DNA of 6,511 nucleotides from the NCBI GenBank assembly GCA_013044425.1, contig JABEUK010000015.1:1-6511 (forward strand), read 5' to 3'. The first letter of the stretch is position 1. Each line of letters opens with the position of its first letter. The position numbers were made by a program, and so were the translations under genes. This document shows positions 1 to 5,768 of this stretch, one piece after another. The notes beneath the pieces are model-generated. The model did not search any database. It saw only the letters and a list, made by a program, of their open reading frames with translations, and was not told the DNA's origin. The stretch is from Thermoplasmata archaeon. Its GTDB lineage: Archaea > Thermoplasmatota > Thermoplasmata > Lutacidiplasmatales > UBA184.

Positions 1-2
1 CT

Positions 3-128
3 CGGGATCGGAAGTTCTGCGGAAATTGTGGTAAGCCGCTCTCCTCCAAGCGCGTGTGCCCCGGCTGCGGGAAGGACGCCGAGCCGGGGGTGAAGTTCTG
101 CGGCAGCTGCGGGGCCTCTCTCGCGTAG
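3..128 (+). CDS. C-terminal end of a double zinc-ribbon protein (5' partial)
   Basis: Only the last 41 codons are present; the gene begins outside the window and stops at TAG 126-128. The visible tail carries three CxxCG knuckles: FCGNCG, VCPGCG and FCGSCG. The last two form one complete rubredoxin-like zinc ribbon (CPGCG, nine residues, then KFCGSCG). The first is the second half of a preceding ribbon whose first half lies off the edge. This is the double zinc-ribbon (DZR-like) arrangement often found at the end of archaeal membrane, FHA-domain or regulatory proteins, where it binds zinc and usually mediates protein or nucleic-acid contacts. The function of the whole protein cannot be told from this tail. 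The reading frame and knuckle pattern are clear; the parent family is unknown. Confidence 0.85.
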   Translation, partial: RDRKFCGNCGKPLSSKRVCPGCGKDAEPGVKFCGSCGASLA

Positions 129-621
129 ACGGCACCGGAGAGGCCTCCGGGCGGTATGGGCGGCCGCAGGAAATGCTACGATGCCCTCGGCGCCTCTCCG
201 ACGCGACCATCCGCGATGGCACGATCTTCTAGGACGCCGCATGGCGGTGGGCGGTACCGCACCTCCGAACCAACGATCACCAATCCGAGCGGGGAGGCCG
301 GGACACCGCCCGGTGGTCGCTCCTCTCAGGCGTCCGCATTCAGCTGAGCCGGCCCGGATTGCCACGGTCCTGCACGGTCGCAGGGTCGCCGGCACGGGTC
401 CACGACCTGGGCGTGGGTGCGAACCGGGAATCCGCCCGGGAGCTCTCCAGTGGCTGGAACGACATTGTCTCACGAGATTCCTCACCGGGCTGTCGGAGCT
501 CAACTGGCCGCGGGCGCTTGGGCCATCGGGCGTTGGGTAGGATTCTCGATAGGCGCGTCCGCTCCCTCCCTCTTTCGAAGGTCCTCGCCCCTCTAGCTGG
601 ACGCCACGACCGCGATGCGCC
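129..621. other. Intergenic stretch with no supported gene
   Basis: This gap lies between two convergent genes, the zinc-ribbon gene on + and the aldo/keto reductase on -. Open frames cross it on the + strand, but their translations are rich in Arg, Pro and Gly without any domain pattern, as expected of random GC-rich DNA. I found no tRNA T-arm, no RNase P or SRP RNA core motif, no direct repeats and no clear TATA box. Apart from the hairpin at 135-150 I see nothing in it. A decayed gene or an unrecognised small RNA cannot be excluded. Confidence 0.5.
135..150 (+). terminator. Small GC-rich hairpin just after the zinc-ribbon gene
   Basis: CCGGAG, a 4-nt loop AGGC, then CTCCGG can fold into a perfect 6-bp stem starting 7 nt after the stop codon. 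There is no following T-run, and archaeal termination usually depends on oligo-T, so a terminator role is weak. The hairpin could instead protect the mRNA 3' end, or be chance in GC-rich DNA. Confidence 0.25.
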
Positions 622-1491
622 TCAGGGAATCTGGGCGGGGTTCATCCGGCTGACGCCACCGCCGCCGCGGAGCCCATCGAGCCTCGTGACCTCGTCCCGG
701 GTGAGCGAGAAATCGAAGATCTGGGCGTTCTCCGCGATCCGCTCTCGGTGCACCGACTTCGGGAGGACGATGAACCCGTGTTCGATCCCCCAACGAAGCA
801 GGATCTGCGCCGGAGTGCGCCCATGCGCTCGAGCAATGGTGGACACCGTAGCATCCTCGAATCGAAGTCCGCGTGTCAACGGGGCCCAGGCCTCCAGCCG
901 GATCCCTCGGCGCTCGCAATAGTCGGCGAGATCTGGGTCGTAGACGAATGGGTGGAACTCGACCTGGTTCACCGCCGGCACCGTCTTCGAGCTCGCCGCG
1001 AGCTCCTCGAGATGCCGAACGGTGTAATTGCTCACCCCGATGGCTCGGCAGACCCCTTCTCGTTGGAGCTCCTCCAGCCCTTTCCAGGAATCGATGCGAT
1101 CCTGGGGGGAGTTCGCCCGAGGCGAGTGGATGAGATAGAGGTCGATGTAAGAGAGTCCCAGCCGATCTAAGCTCGCGCGGGCGGCCCTCTGGGAGCGCTC
1201 GAATCCCTGCTCCGTGTGCCAGAGCTTGGTCGTGACGAAGACTTCCTCGCGGGGAATATGGCTCGCTCGGACCGCCTGTCCGACGTCCGCCTCGTTTTCG
1301 TAGAGCGTCGCCGTGTCGATATGGCGGTAGCCGAGTTCGAGGGCCCAGGAGACGGCCTGCTGAGTCACGGGACCCGGCGGAGACTGGTAGACACCGAGGC
1401 CCAGCATCGGGATCTCGGTTCCTTGGTTCAGACGCACTCGGGGGTCTCTGAGGGGCGCGGGGGCAGCGGACACGCCCGGGTCAATCCCCAT
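622..1491 (-). CDS. Aldo/keto reductase (AKR superfamily)
   Basis: A cytosolic NAD(P)H-dependent oxidoreductase of 289 residues that should reduce aldehydes or ketones to alcohols on a TIM-barrel scaffold. The full AKR catalytic tetrad is visible: Asp59 (in GYRHIDTA), Tyr64 (LYENE), Lys89 (TTKLW) and His122 (LIHSP). GVSN (152-155), NQVEFHP (175-181) and the cofactor-binding signature LPKS with Arg251 and Asn255 (243-255) follow in the usual order. The pattern resembles prokaryotic 2,5-diketo-gluconate reductase or methylglyoxal/glyoxal reductase-like AKRs, but the substrate cannot be assigned. The ATG start gives about ten residues more than usual before the first strand (LNQGTEIPMLGLG, 21-33); GTG codons at residues 7 and 19 are alternatives. 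It begins 28 bp after the membrane-protein gene on the same strand and has no TATA box of its own that I can see, so co-transcription is likely. The reading is intact from barrel start to end. Confidence 0.95.
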   Translation of the reverse strand: MGIDPGVSAAPAPLRDPRVRLNQGTEIPMLGLGVYQSPPGPVTQQAVSWALELGYRHIDTATLYENEADVGQAVRASHIPREEVFVTTKLWHTEQGFERSQRAARASLDRLGLSYIDLYLIHSPRANSPQDRIDSWKGLEELQREGVCRAIGVSNYTVRHLEELAASSKTVPAVNQVEFHPFVYDPDLADYCERRGIRLEAWAPLTRGLRFEDATVSTIARAHGRTPAQILLRWGIEHGFIVLPKSVHRERIAENAQIFDFSLTRDEVTRLDGLRGGGGVSRMNPAQIP

Positions 1492-1519
1492 CGGTGCTTA
1501 TCCTGCGTCGCCGGCCGCG

Positions 1520-2308
1520 CTAACGGGCGCTGCCCGTGCTCCCCCGGGGGGTCGGGGGCTCACCGGGCCGAACCGGGCCTGAACTCTGGGAAGCATTCCG
1601 GTAGGCGCTCGCGTAGCCGATCGACAGGAGACCGTAGGTCACGAAGAGCGGAGCGATCGCGAAGATGAACGGAGCGATCGCCATGAACATCGCGGGCCAG
1701 TCCGTGAAGAAGTCGATGAAGAGGCCGACCATCACCTGGCCGAGAGCGAGTCCGGAGATCAGCGCGACCCCGAGCGACCACGCGAACGCGGCCCAGCCCA
1801 GCAGGTGCCCGGTCGAGCCCTGGAGCGGATCGACCATCGCCCTCAGTCGGTAGAAAAATGCACCGATGGCGAAGACGAGCGCTCCGCCAATGATCCACGC
1901 GAGGAGGGCTGGCGTGTCGCCACCCCCGACGGTGCCGAGCCCGAAGTTGAGGAGGGCGGTCGCGACTATTCCTCCCCCGAGGATCATTATCGTCGGCCCG
2001 GAGATCCCTCGGCGGGCCGGAGGAACCGGCCGCGGATGAAGCCCGTTCCATTCGTGAAGGCCGCGCCAGAGGAAATAGAATCCGACCAGGGTTACCACGA
2101 TACCGAGGTAGTACCCGAGCGGGTTCGTCCGGACCGAGCCCACGCTGGTGAGAATCTGATAGATCTCCGTCAGCGCCTCCATGAGGAATCCTACGACAAG
2201 TGCGCCAATCGCATGGCGCTCGGACATGATCCGCGGCACGAACCACCGTCGCCACGCGGGCGGGGGCGCTGAGAGCGAGCGCGGTGGCGAGGAGGTGGTA
2301 GGACTCAT
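1520..2308 (-). CDS. Multi-pass membrane protein of unknown function
   Basis: I do not recognise this 262-residue protein. A short Pro/Ser-rich cytoplasmic-type leader (1-25) is followed by about six hydrophobic segments: near 33-55, 64-82, 104-127, 134-153, 168-200 (long, possibly two) and 205-232. The hydrophilic tail is rich in Pro, Gly and Ser. Charged residues are few inside the helices (Glu44 and Glu48 in the first, Asp199 at the end of the fifth), and there is no ABC, MFS or enzyme motif. I chose the ATG at 2308 (MSPTTSS). The frame stays open to a GTG at 2482, but that extra stretch is Arg/Pro-rich and lacks domain character. A second ATG at 2227 (MSERHAIG) is also possible and would start just before the first helix. 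No strong Shine-Dalgarno precedes any of them. The aldo/keto reductase gene follows after 28 bp, suggesting an operon of two. Confidence 0.75.
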   Translation of the reverse strand: MSPTTSSPPRSLSAPPPAWRRWFVPRIMSERHAIGALVVGFLMEALTEIYQILTSVGSVRTNPLGYYLGIVVTLVGFYFLWRGLHEWNGLHPRPVPPARRGISGPTIMILGGGIVATALLNFGLGTVGGGDTPALLAWIIGGALVFAIGAFFYRLRAMVDPLQGSTGHLLGWAAFAWSLGVALISGLALGQVMVGLFIDFFTDWPAMFMAIAPFIFAIAPLFVTYGLLSIGYASAYRNASQSSGPVRPGEPPTPRGSTGSAR

Positions 2309-2674
2309 CGGTGATGCCCCGGAGCGACCGGGAGCAGAAGGCGGTACCCTAGGACGCACGTTTCGGGGAAGGCACGCCTCCGGCTTCGGGTGCCGTCCTG
2401 GCGATCTTCCGAATCTTGGACGGTAGCGGCCCGGACCGGGGTGCGAAGAGCCGCCGGCGGGATGCACGGGAGCGAGCGCCACCTATAGCTCGTCGGCTCC
2501 GGGGAGTCCGGCTCGGACCGTTCGGTCCAGGAGTCTCCTCGGTCAGGCTCGGGGACCCAAGGTCGACGATTCCAGCGATGGGGGCGAGGATCCACGACGA
2601 GCTCCAGAGCGGCCGAGCTCTGCCCTTCGAACCCCGCACGACCTCCGGGGACGGCGCCGTCCACGAGGTACCCG
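2309..2674. other. Intergenic stretch, no supported gene
   Basis: The 366 bp lie between two genes that both read on the minus strand. Frames remain open across the region on both strands, but the translations are dominated by Arg, Pro, Ser and Gly with no hydrophobic core or known motif. A TATA-like CTATAG (2483-2488) is the only AT-rich element; if used on the minus strand it would place a transcript start about 150 nt before the membrane-protein ATG, so it is a weak promoter candidate. No tRNA or repeat was found. Confidence 0.45.
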
Positions 2675-3325
2675 TCAGGCGTACCGGAACTTCGTCAGGG
2701 TCGTCTGGGAGACCGGGACGCGCTGGGCGAGCGAACCCAAGAGATCGTGGATCGTGTCGCGGGTCCACACACCGTTCAGGTCGAGCGAGATGGTATGGCG
2801 GCGCTGGGCCCGGCGCACGACCACGTCGATCCGATGGCCTTGCCCGTCGGAGAGACGTGCGGCGAAGGATCGCGCCTTGAGCAGAGGGGATGCGCCCTCG
2901 CCCTCGAGTACGGCGAGGAGATGCCCCACCGGCTCGTTCGAGCCGCGGCGTCCCTGCGCGGTAGGCAGCGGAAGCCAGCCGCCCGGAGAGACCTCCCAGT
3001 GATCGACCTGCCGAAACCGCCGAGCGGATAGTGCATGAAGAGTTCCGGCCGCCAGGAGCATCAGATCGGGCACCTGCGCGATCTGGGCCTGGGACATGGC
3101 CCGCTCCACCTCCTGGAGATGAGGGGCATCTCCCCGGAGGGCGGCGCCGGTGGAGACGTCGATCTCGAAGTGCGCGTGACTGTACGGCCGATTCTTCGAG
3201 CGTCGGCTCTCCCGCGGTCCCGATACCGGCTCGTTGAGGATCGAGATGGGTCCGATGAGGTCGGGTGCGGAAAGTGCGAGGGGTTTGGATGCGGGCACCG
3301 CAGCGACAGTCGGTCGACCCGCCAA
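2675..3325 (-). CDS. Conserved-looking hypothetical protein, third gene of the exporter operon
   Basis: I do not recognise this 216-residue soluble protein. It contains no cysteine, signal peptide or membrane helix. A Pro-rich and charged N-terminus (1-50) leads into what look like two mixed alpha/beta blocks: PYSHAHFEIDVSTG (47-60) followed by a predicted helix (70-85), then a second half in which strand-like segments such as RIDVVV (165-170) and HTISLDL (177-183) precede a helix (189-202). C/G is strongly preferred at third codon positions, which supports coding. The TTG start lies only 9 bp after the DUF167 stop, so the two genes are probably co-transcribed and translationally linked. A GTG at 3298 (Val10) is an alternative start, and either choice leaves the body unchanged. 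The position, downstream of an exporter and a DUF167 gene, does not by itself reveal a role. Confidence 0.7.
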   Translation of the reverse strand: MAGRPTVAAVPASKPLALSAPDLIGPISILNEPVSGPRESRRSKNRPYSHAHFEIDVSTGAALRGDAPHLQEVERAMSQAQIAQVPDLMLLAAGTLHALSARRFRQVDHWEVSPGGWLPLPTAQGRRGSNEPVGHLLAVLEGEGASPLLKARSFAARLSDGQGHRIDVVVRRAQRRHTISLDLNGVWTRDTIHDLLGSLAQRVPVSQTTLTKFRYA

Positions 3326-3334
3326 TAACCTTTG

Positions 3335-3673
3335 CTAGGAGTGACCGGTTCGAGGGTGAGAGCGGTGCTCTCCCCGCGCAAGTGGACCCGGAGCCGAGTT
3401 CGACGGGGCGTGGGCCCGCAACCGGCGCACCGCTTCGACCTCCGTGAGGCCTTCGACTTCCAACGCCTTCGCTCGCGAGCTTCCGGCCCGCACCCAGCGT
3501 ACCGTAGACCGGGGAACGCCGAGCCACTCCGCGATTAGGATCGCGACCGAACGGTTGGCCTCTCCACGCGTCGGAGCGGCCCGACAGCTCACGACCCAGC
3601 AGTCGCGCCAAGGGTCCCAGGCCAGCGCATCGGCCGCGGCCGCGGGCTTCACCCACAAGGAGATTCGCGCCAT
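3335..3673 (-). CDS. DUF167 / YggU (UPF0235) family protein
   Basis: A 112-residue protein with the DUF167 pattern: VKPAAAADAL at 8-17 (usually VKPGA..), a strand WVVSCRAAPTRGEAN at 26-40 containing the family's A-P-x-x-G-x-A-N motif, the helix SVAILIAEWLGVP (42-54), and STVRWVRAGSSRAKALEVEG (56-75), matching the family's G-x-x-S-R-x-K segment. The fold is a small alpha/beta domain found in bacteria, archaea and eukaryotes. Its molecular function is not established, although RNA or nucleic-acid binding has been suggested. The usual length is about 75-100 residues; the extra C-terminal tail here (90-112, Pro/Ser/His/Arg-rich) has no family counterpart that I know. The ATG is fixed by an AGGAGG three bases upstream. 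The gene lies 29 bp after the exporter stop, as the second gene of the operon. Confidence 0.9.
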   Translation of the reverse strand: MARISLWVKPAAAADALAWDPWRDCWVVSCRAAPTRGEANRSVAILIAEWLGVPRSTVRWVRAGSSRAKALEVEGLTEVEAVRRLRAHAPSNSAPGPLARGEHRSHPRTGHS

Positions 3674-3676
3674 GGT

Positions 3677-3682
3677 CCTCCT
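3677..3682 (-). promoter_or_regulatory. Ribosome binding site of the DUF167 gene
   Basis: AGGAGG on the minus strand, three bases before the ATG at 3673. It fixes this start, because the frame remains open for another 150 codons upstream through the exporter gene. Confidence 0.75.
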
Positions 3683-3702
3683 GGAATCGAGGTCCAACAG
3701 AG

Positions 3703-5259
3703 TCAGAGAGGGCTCGGCGCTTCGAGCGGCTCGATCGGCTGGGCCGGGGCGCTCTCGGCATGGGGGAGCGTGTCGGACTTTCGAGGCAAGCGGCCCCTCA
3801 GGGAGAGTACGAACACGAGCGCGACGACCAGCAGCGCGAGCATGACCGCGAAAGTCTGGTCGTACGAGCTGATCAGGGAGTCGGGAAGCGTGGGATCGAG
3901 CATCGAGAATCGGGTCTCCTGGAAGGAGGTCAATACCGACAGTCCGATCGCGCCTCCGAGCGTTTGGAGGAACTGGATCAGACCTCCGGCCTCTCCGACA
4001 TCGGCACGCGCCACCTCGTTCTGCGCCGCGAGCAGAAACACGGGGAAGGTCAACCCGATCCCGAAGCCGAGCGGGATCAACGGGAGGATGATGCCTCCCA
4101 CCGGGATGAACCCGAGGTAGAAGCTCCACAGGGGGGTGGTGACCGTCAGGGTCGTAAGGCCCGCCATTCCGATGAGGGCGATCACGACCCCGACCAGCGC
4201 GACGGTTCGGTAGGACATTCGGGTCAGCAGCTGGCCACCCAGCGCCGCTCCGACTACCAGGGGGATCACGAGGAAGTACAGGATGTCGCGTACCACGTCG
4301 GCGGGATTGCTCGCGGTGGGATCCAGCGCGCCGGCGACCACCAAGGACAGGAAGGTTGCGACGGGGTAGAACACCATCCCGATGAAGAACGTCGCGCCGC
4401 TACCGGCGGCCAGGACCCGGTGGGCGAAGAGACGAACCGGAACGAGCGGGTTCTCCGCCCGGTACTCCTGGATCACGAAGGCGATCACGAGGACAGCGCA
4501 CGCAGAGAGCAGACCGATCACGCGGAGGTCGGTCCACGACCAGCCCGCACCAGAGATCTGGTAGAGCGGGAACATGAGCGTCGCCACCCACCCCGATAGG
4601 AGGATCGCGCCGACGAGATCGAAACGGCGTGTGCGTTCCGGAATGAGCGGCCCCAGCGTCGTGGCGATGAGCACGAACCCCAGCAGACCGATCGGGATGT
4701 TGACGTAGAAGATCCAGCGCCAGGTCGTGAACCCCAGGATGGCGCTTCCGAGCAAGGGTCCGGCCACGACGGCGATGCCGAAGACCCCCGAGAGCAGTCC
4801 GATGATGCGGGCGCGGGTCTCCGGCGGAAAGGAGACCGCGACGATGGCGATCCCGACGGGGAAGAACCCTCCGCTTCCGAACCCTTGGACGGCGCGGAAC
4901 ACGATGAGTTCCGAGAGGTTCTGACTGAGTCCGGAGAGGATCGACCCGACGATGAAGATCAAGAGGCCGCTCAGGAAGACGTTCCGCCGGCTGCGCAGAT
5001 CGGAGAGCTTGGCGAAGATCGGTATGGCGATGGCGGATGCGATGACATAGGCGCTGATGACGAACGTTCCGCTGTTGGGTTGACCGAAATCCCCCAGGAT
5101 CGTGGAGAGGGCCGTGAGGACCACGAAGTTGTCGAGGGCGCCCATCAGGAGCGCGAGCAGGATCCCGATCACCACCAGGAGCTCGAACCGTCGGCTCGAC
5201 CGGGTCGCGGGCGGGGCCGATGCGACCTCCCGGCTCGCCTCGATCGAGAGATCGGTCAT
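3703..5259 (-). CDS. MFS multidrug exporter, DHA2 (14-TMS, EmrB/QacA-type) family
   Basis: A 518-residue cytoplasmic-membrane transporter expected to expel small organic molecules in exchange for protons. About 14 hydrophobic segments can be traced from 27 to 487, and the length is typical of DHA2. Landmarks: Asp43 in helix 1 (GALDNFVVLTA, motif D1), motif A in the 2-3 loop (AKLSDLRSRRN, 83-93), Arg122 in helix 4 (FRAVQGFGSGG, motif B), motif C in helix 5 (GIAVVAGPLLGS, 161-172) and the DHA2 hallmark WRWIFYVNIPIG (180-191). The C-terminal tail (490-518) is hydrophilic and rich in Pro and Ala. I chose the ATG at 5259; the frame runs on to 5376, but that extension crosses the promoter and overlaps the start of the divergent regulator. 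The substrate is unknown. It is the first gene of an operon with DUF167 and the 2675-3325 protein, and it is divergent from an HxlR regulator, the usual layout of a regulated efflux pump. Confidence 0.95.
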   Translation of the reverse strand: MTDLSIEASREVASAPPATRSSRRFELLVVIGILLALLMGALDNFVVLTALSTILGDFGQPNSGTFVISAYVIASAIAIPIFAKLSDLRSRRNVFLSGLLIFIVGSILSGLSQNLSELIVFRAVQGFGSGGFFPVGIAIVAVSFPPETRARIIGLLSGVFGIAVVAGPLLGSAILGFTTWRWIFYVNIPIGLLGFVLIATTLGPLIPERTRRFDLVGAILLSGWVATLMFPLYQISGAGWSWTDLRVIGLLSACAVLVIAFVIQEYRAENPLVPVRLFAHRVLAAGSGATFFIGMVFYPVATFLSLVVAGALDPTASNPADVVRDILYFLVIPLVVGAALGGQLLTRMSYRTVALVGVVIALIGMAGLTTLTVTTPLWSFYLGFIPVGGIILPLIPLGFGIGLTFPVFLLAAQNEVARADVGEAGGLIQFLQTLGGAIGLSVLTSFQETRFSMLDPTLPDSLISSYDQTFAVMLALLVVALVFVLSLRGRLPRKSDTLPHAESAPAQPIEPLEAPSPL

Positions 5260-5291
5260 CGAGTTCGCCCGGCCAGCGCACCGAGGCTCCC

Positions 5292-5305
5292 TACTTAAAC
5301 TTTGG
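5292..5305 (-). promoter_or_regulatory. Archaeal promoter (BRE/TATA) of the exporter operon
   Basis: Read on the minus strand, CCAAAG (BRE-like, 5300-5305) is followed directly by TTTAAGTA (TATA box, 5292-5299), in an AT-rich island within GC-rich surroundings. With the usual archaeal spacing of about 25 nt, transcription would begin near 5270, leaving a leader of about 10 nt before the ATG at 5259. No Shine-Dalgarno fits in that leader, consistent with leaderless-style initiation. Confidence 0.7.
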
Positions 5306-5314
5306 ATTCTAAAG
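5300..5314. promoter_or_regulatory. Imperfect palindrome, candidate operator for the HxlR regulator
   Basis: CTTTGGATTCTAAAG pairs at six of its seven symmetric positions (only G5304/T5310 mismatch). It covers the BRE of the exporter promoter and lies between the two divergent start codons. Winged-helix dimers of the HxlR family bind such inverted repeats, and binding here would block TFB loading. The palindrome is seen directly; its role as operator is inference, and a match of this quality could arise by chance in a 95-bp region. Confidence 0.4.
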
Positions 5315-5315
5315 C
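5307..5315 (+). promoter_or_regulatory. Possible TATA element of the HxlR gene
   Basis: TTCTAAAG is the best AT-rich element upstream of the regulator on its own strand. A start about 25 nt downstream (near 5336) would leave a leader of about 18 nt. It is a poor match to the archaeal TATA consensus and overlaps the palindrome, so the regulator could be autoregulated. Confidence 0.3.
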
Positions 5316-5354
5316 ACAACGATTTCACCTGGTGGTGCCTCGGGTATCCTCGCG

Positions 5355-5693
5355 ATGAAGACCGCTCGCACACCATCGAGTTCGCCTCCCTGCGATTTTG
5401 AGGCGACGTTCGAGCTTCTCGGCCAGAAGCACGTCCTGGTCATTCTGCGGGCCTTGTTGGAGAAGAGCCCGCAGCGATTCAACGAGTTGCAGACAAGCAC
5501 CGCCGTCAACACCGCCACGCTGTCGGATCGGCTCAAGCGACTGGAGCACCTCGGCCTCGTCCAGCATCGCGCGCTCGCGGTCACGCCCCGACGGGCCGAT
5601 TACCGCCTCACTCCGATGGGCCGGGACCTGATGAGGATCTTCCGGACGATGATGGAGTGGCGACGGAAGTACTCGGCGGCTACCGGCTCGTGA
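5355..5693 (+). CDS. HxlR-family winged-helix transcriptional regulator
   Basis: A 112-residue DNA-binding protein with the HxlR layout. An N-terminal Cys13 leads into helix 1 and a QKHVLVILRALL segment (24-35), where the family usually has GKW followed by a hydrophobic helix. RFNELQ (41-46) starts the helix-turn-helix, whose recognition helix is TATLSDRLKRLEHLGLV (53-69). The wing ends in DYRLTPMGRDL (82-92), and the C-terminal dimerisation helix contains Trp102. Length and order match the family. In several characterised members (for example YodB and HypR of Bacillus) the conserved N-terminal cysteine senses quinones, diamide or other electrophiles. The gene is divergent from the MFS exporter, with 95 bp between the start codons and a palindrome on the exporter promoter, so it most likely controls the exporter operon. 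No Shine-Dalgarno lies at normal spacing; GGTGGTG is about 18 nt upstream. Confidence 0.93.
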   Translation: MKTARTPSSSPPCDFEATFELLGQKHVLVILRALLEKSPQRFNELQTSTAVNTATLSDRLKRLEHLGLVQHRALAVTPRRADYRLTPMGRDLMRIFRTMMEWRRKYSAATGS

Positions 5694-5768
5694 GAAGGGA
5701 CGTTTCGGATGCGCTCCAAACCGAGACCGGGCTGAACGAGCGCCCCGACGGTCGGATTCGCTTTCGCC

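Noticed and set aside
181..540. A 119-codon + strand frame in the left gap.
   Set aside because: Low-information composition, no motif, no ribosome binding site and no TATA box; I cannot support it as a gene.
2309..2482. N-terminal extension of the membrane protein up to a GTG at 2482.
   Set aside because: The 58 extra residues are Arg/Pro/Gly-rich with no signal peptide or domain, and no ribosome binding site supports the GTG.
2600..2660. GGTTCGAA on the minus strand, like a tRNA T-loop.
   Set aside because: The flanking bases do not pair as a T-stem, and there is no matching acceptor or anticodon arm.
2349..3761. A 470-codon open frame on the minus strand.
   Set aside because: It runs in another frame through the DUF167 gene and the 2675-3325 gene, and its translation is Arg/Pro/Gly-rich without domains. 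In GC-rich DNA such shadow frames are expected; the DUF167 match settles which frame is real.
3760..4599. A 279-codon + strand frame opposite the exporter.
   Set aside because: It is rich in Glu, Arg, Asp and Gln, as expected from the antisense of hydrophobic codons, and has no recognisable pattern.
4400..5281. A 293-codon minus-strand frame inside the exporter.
   Set aside because: The exporter frame has clear MFS motifs and membrane helices; this one is an Arg/His-rich shadow.
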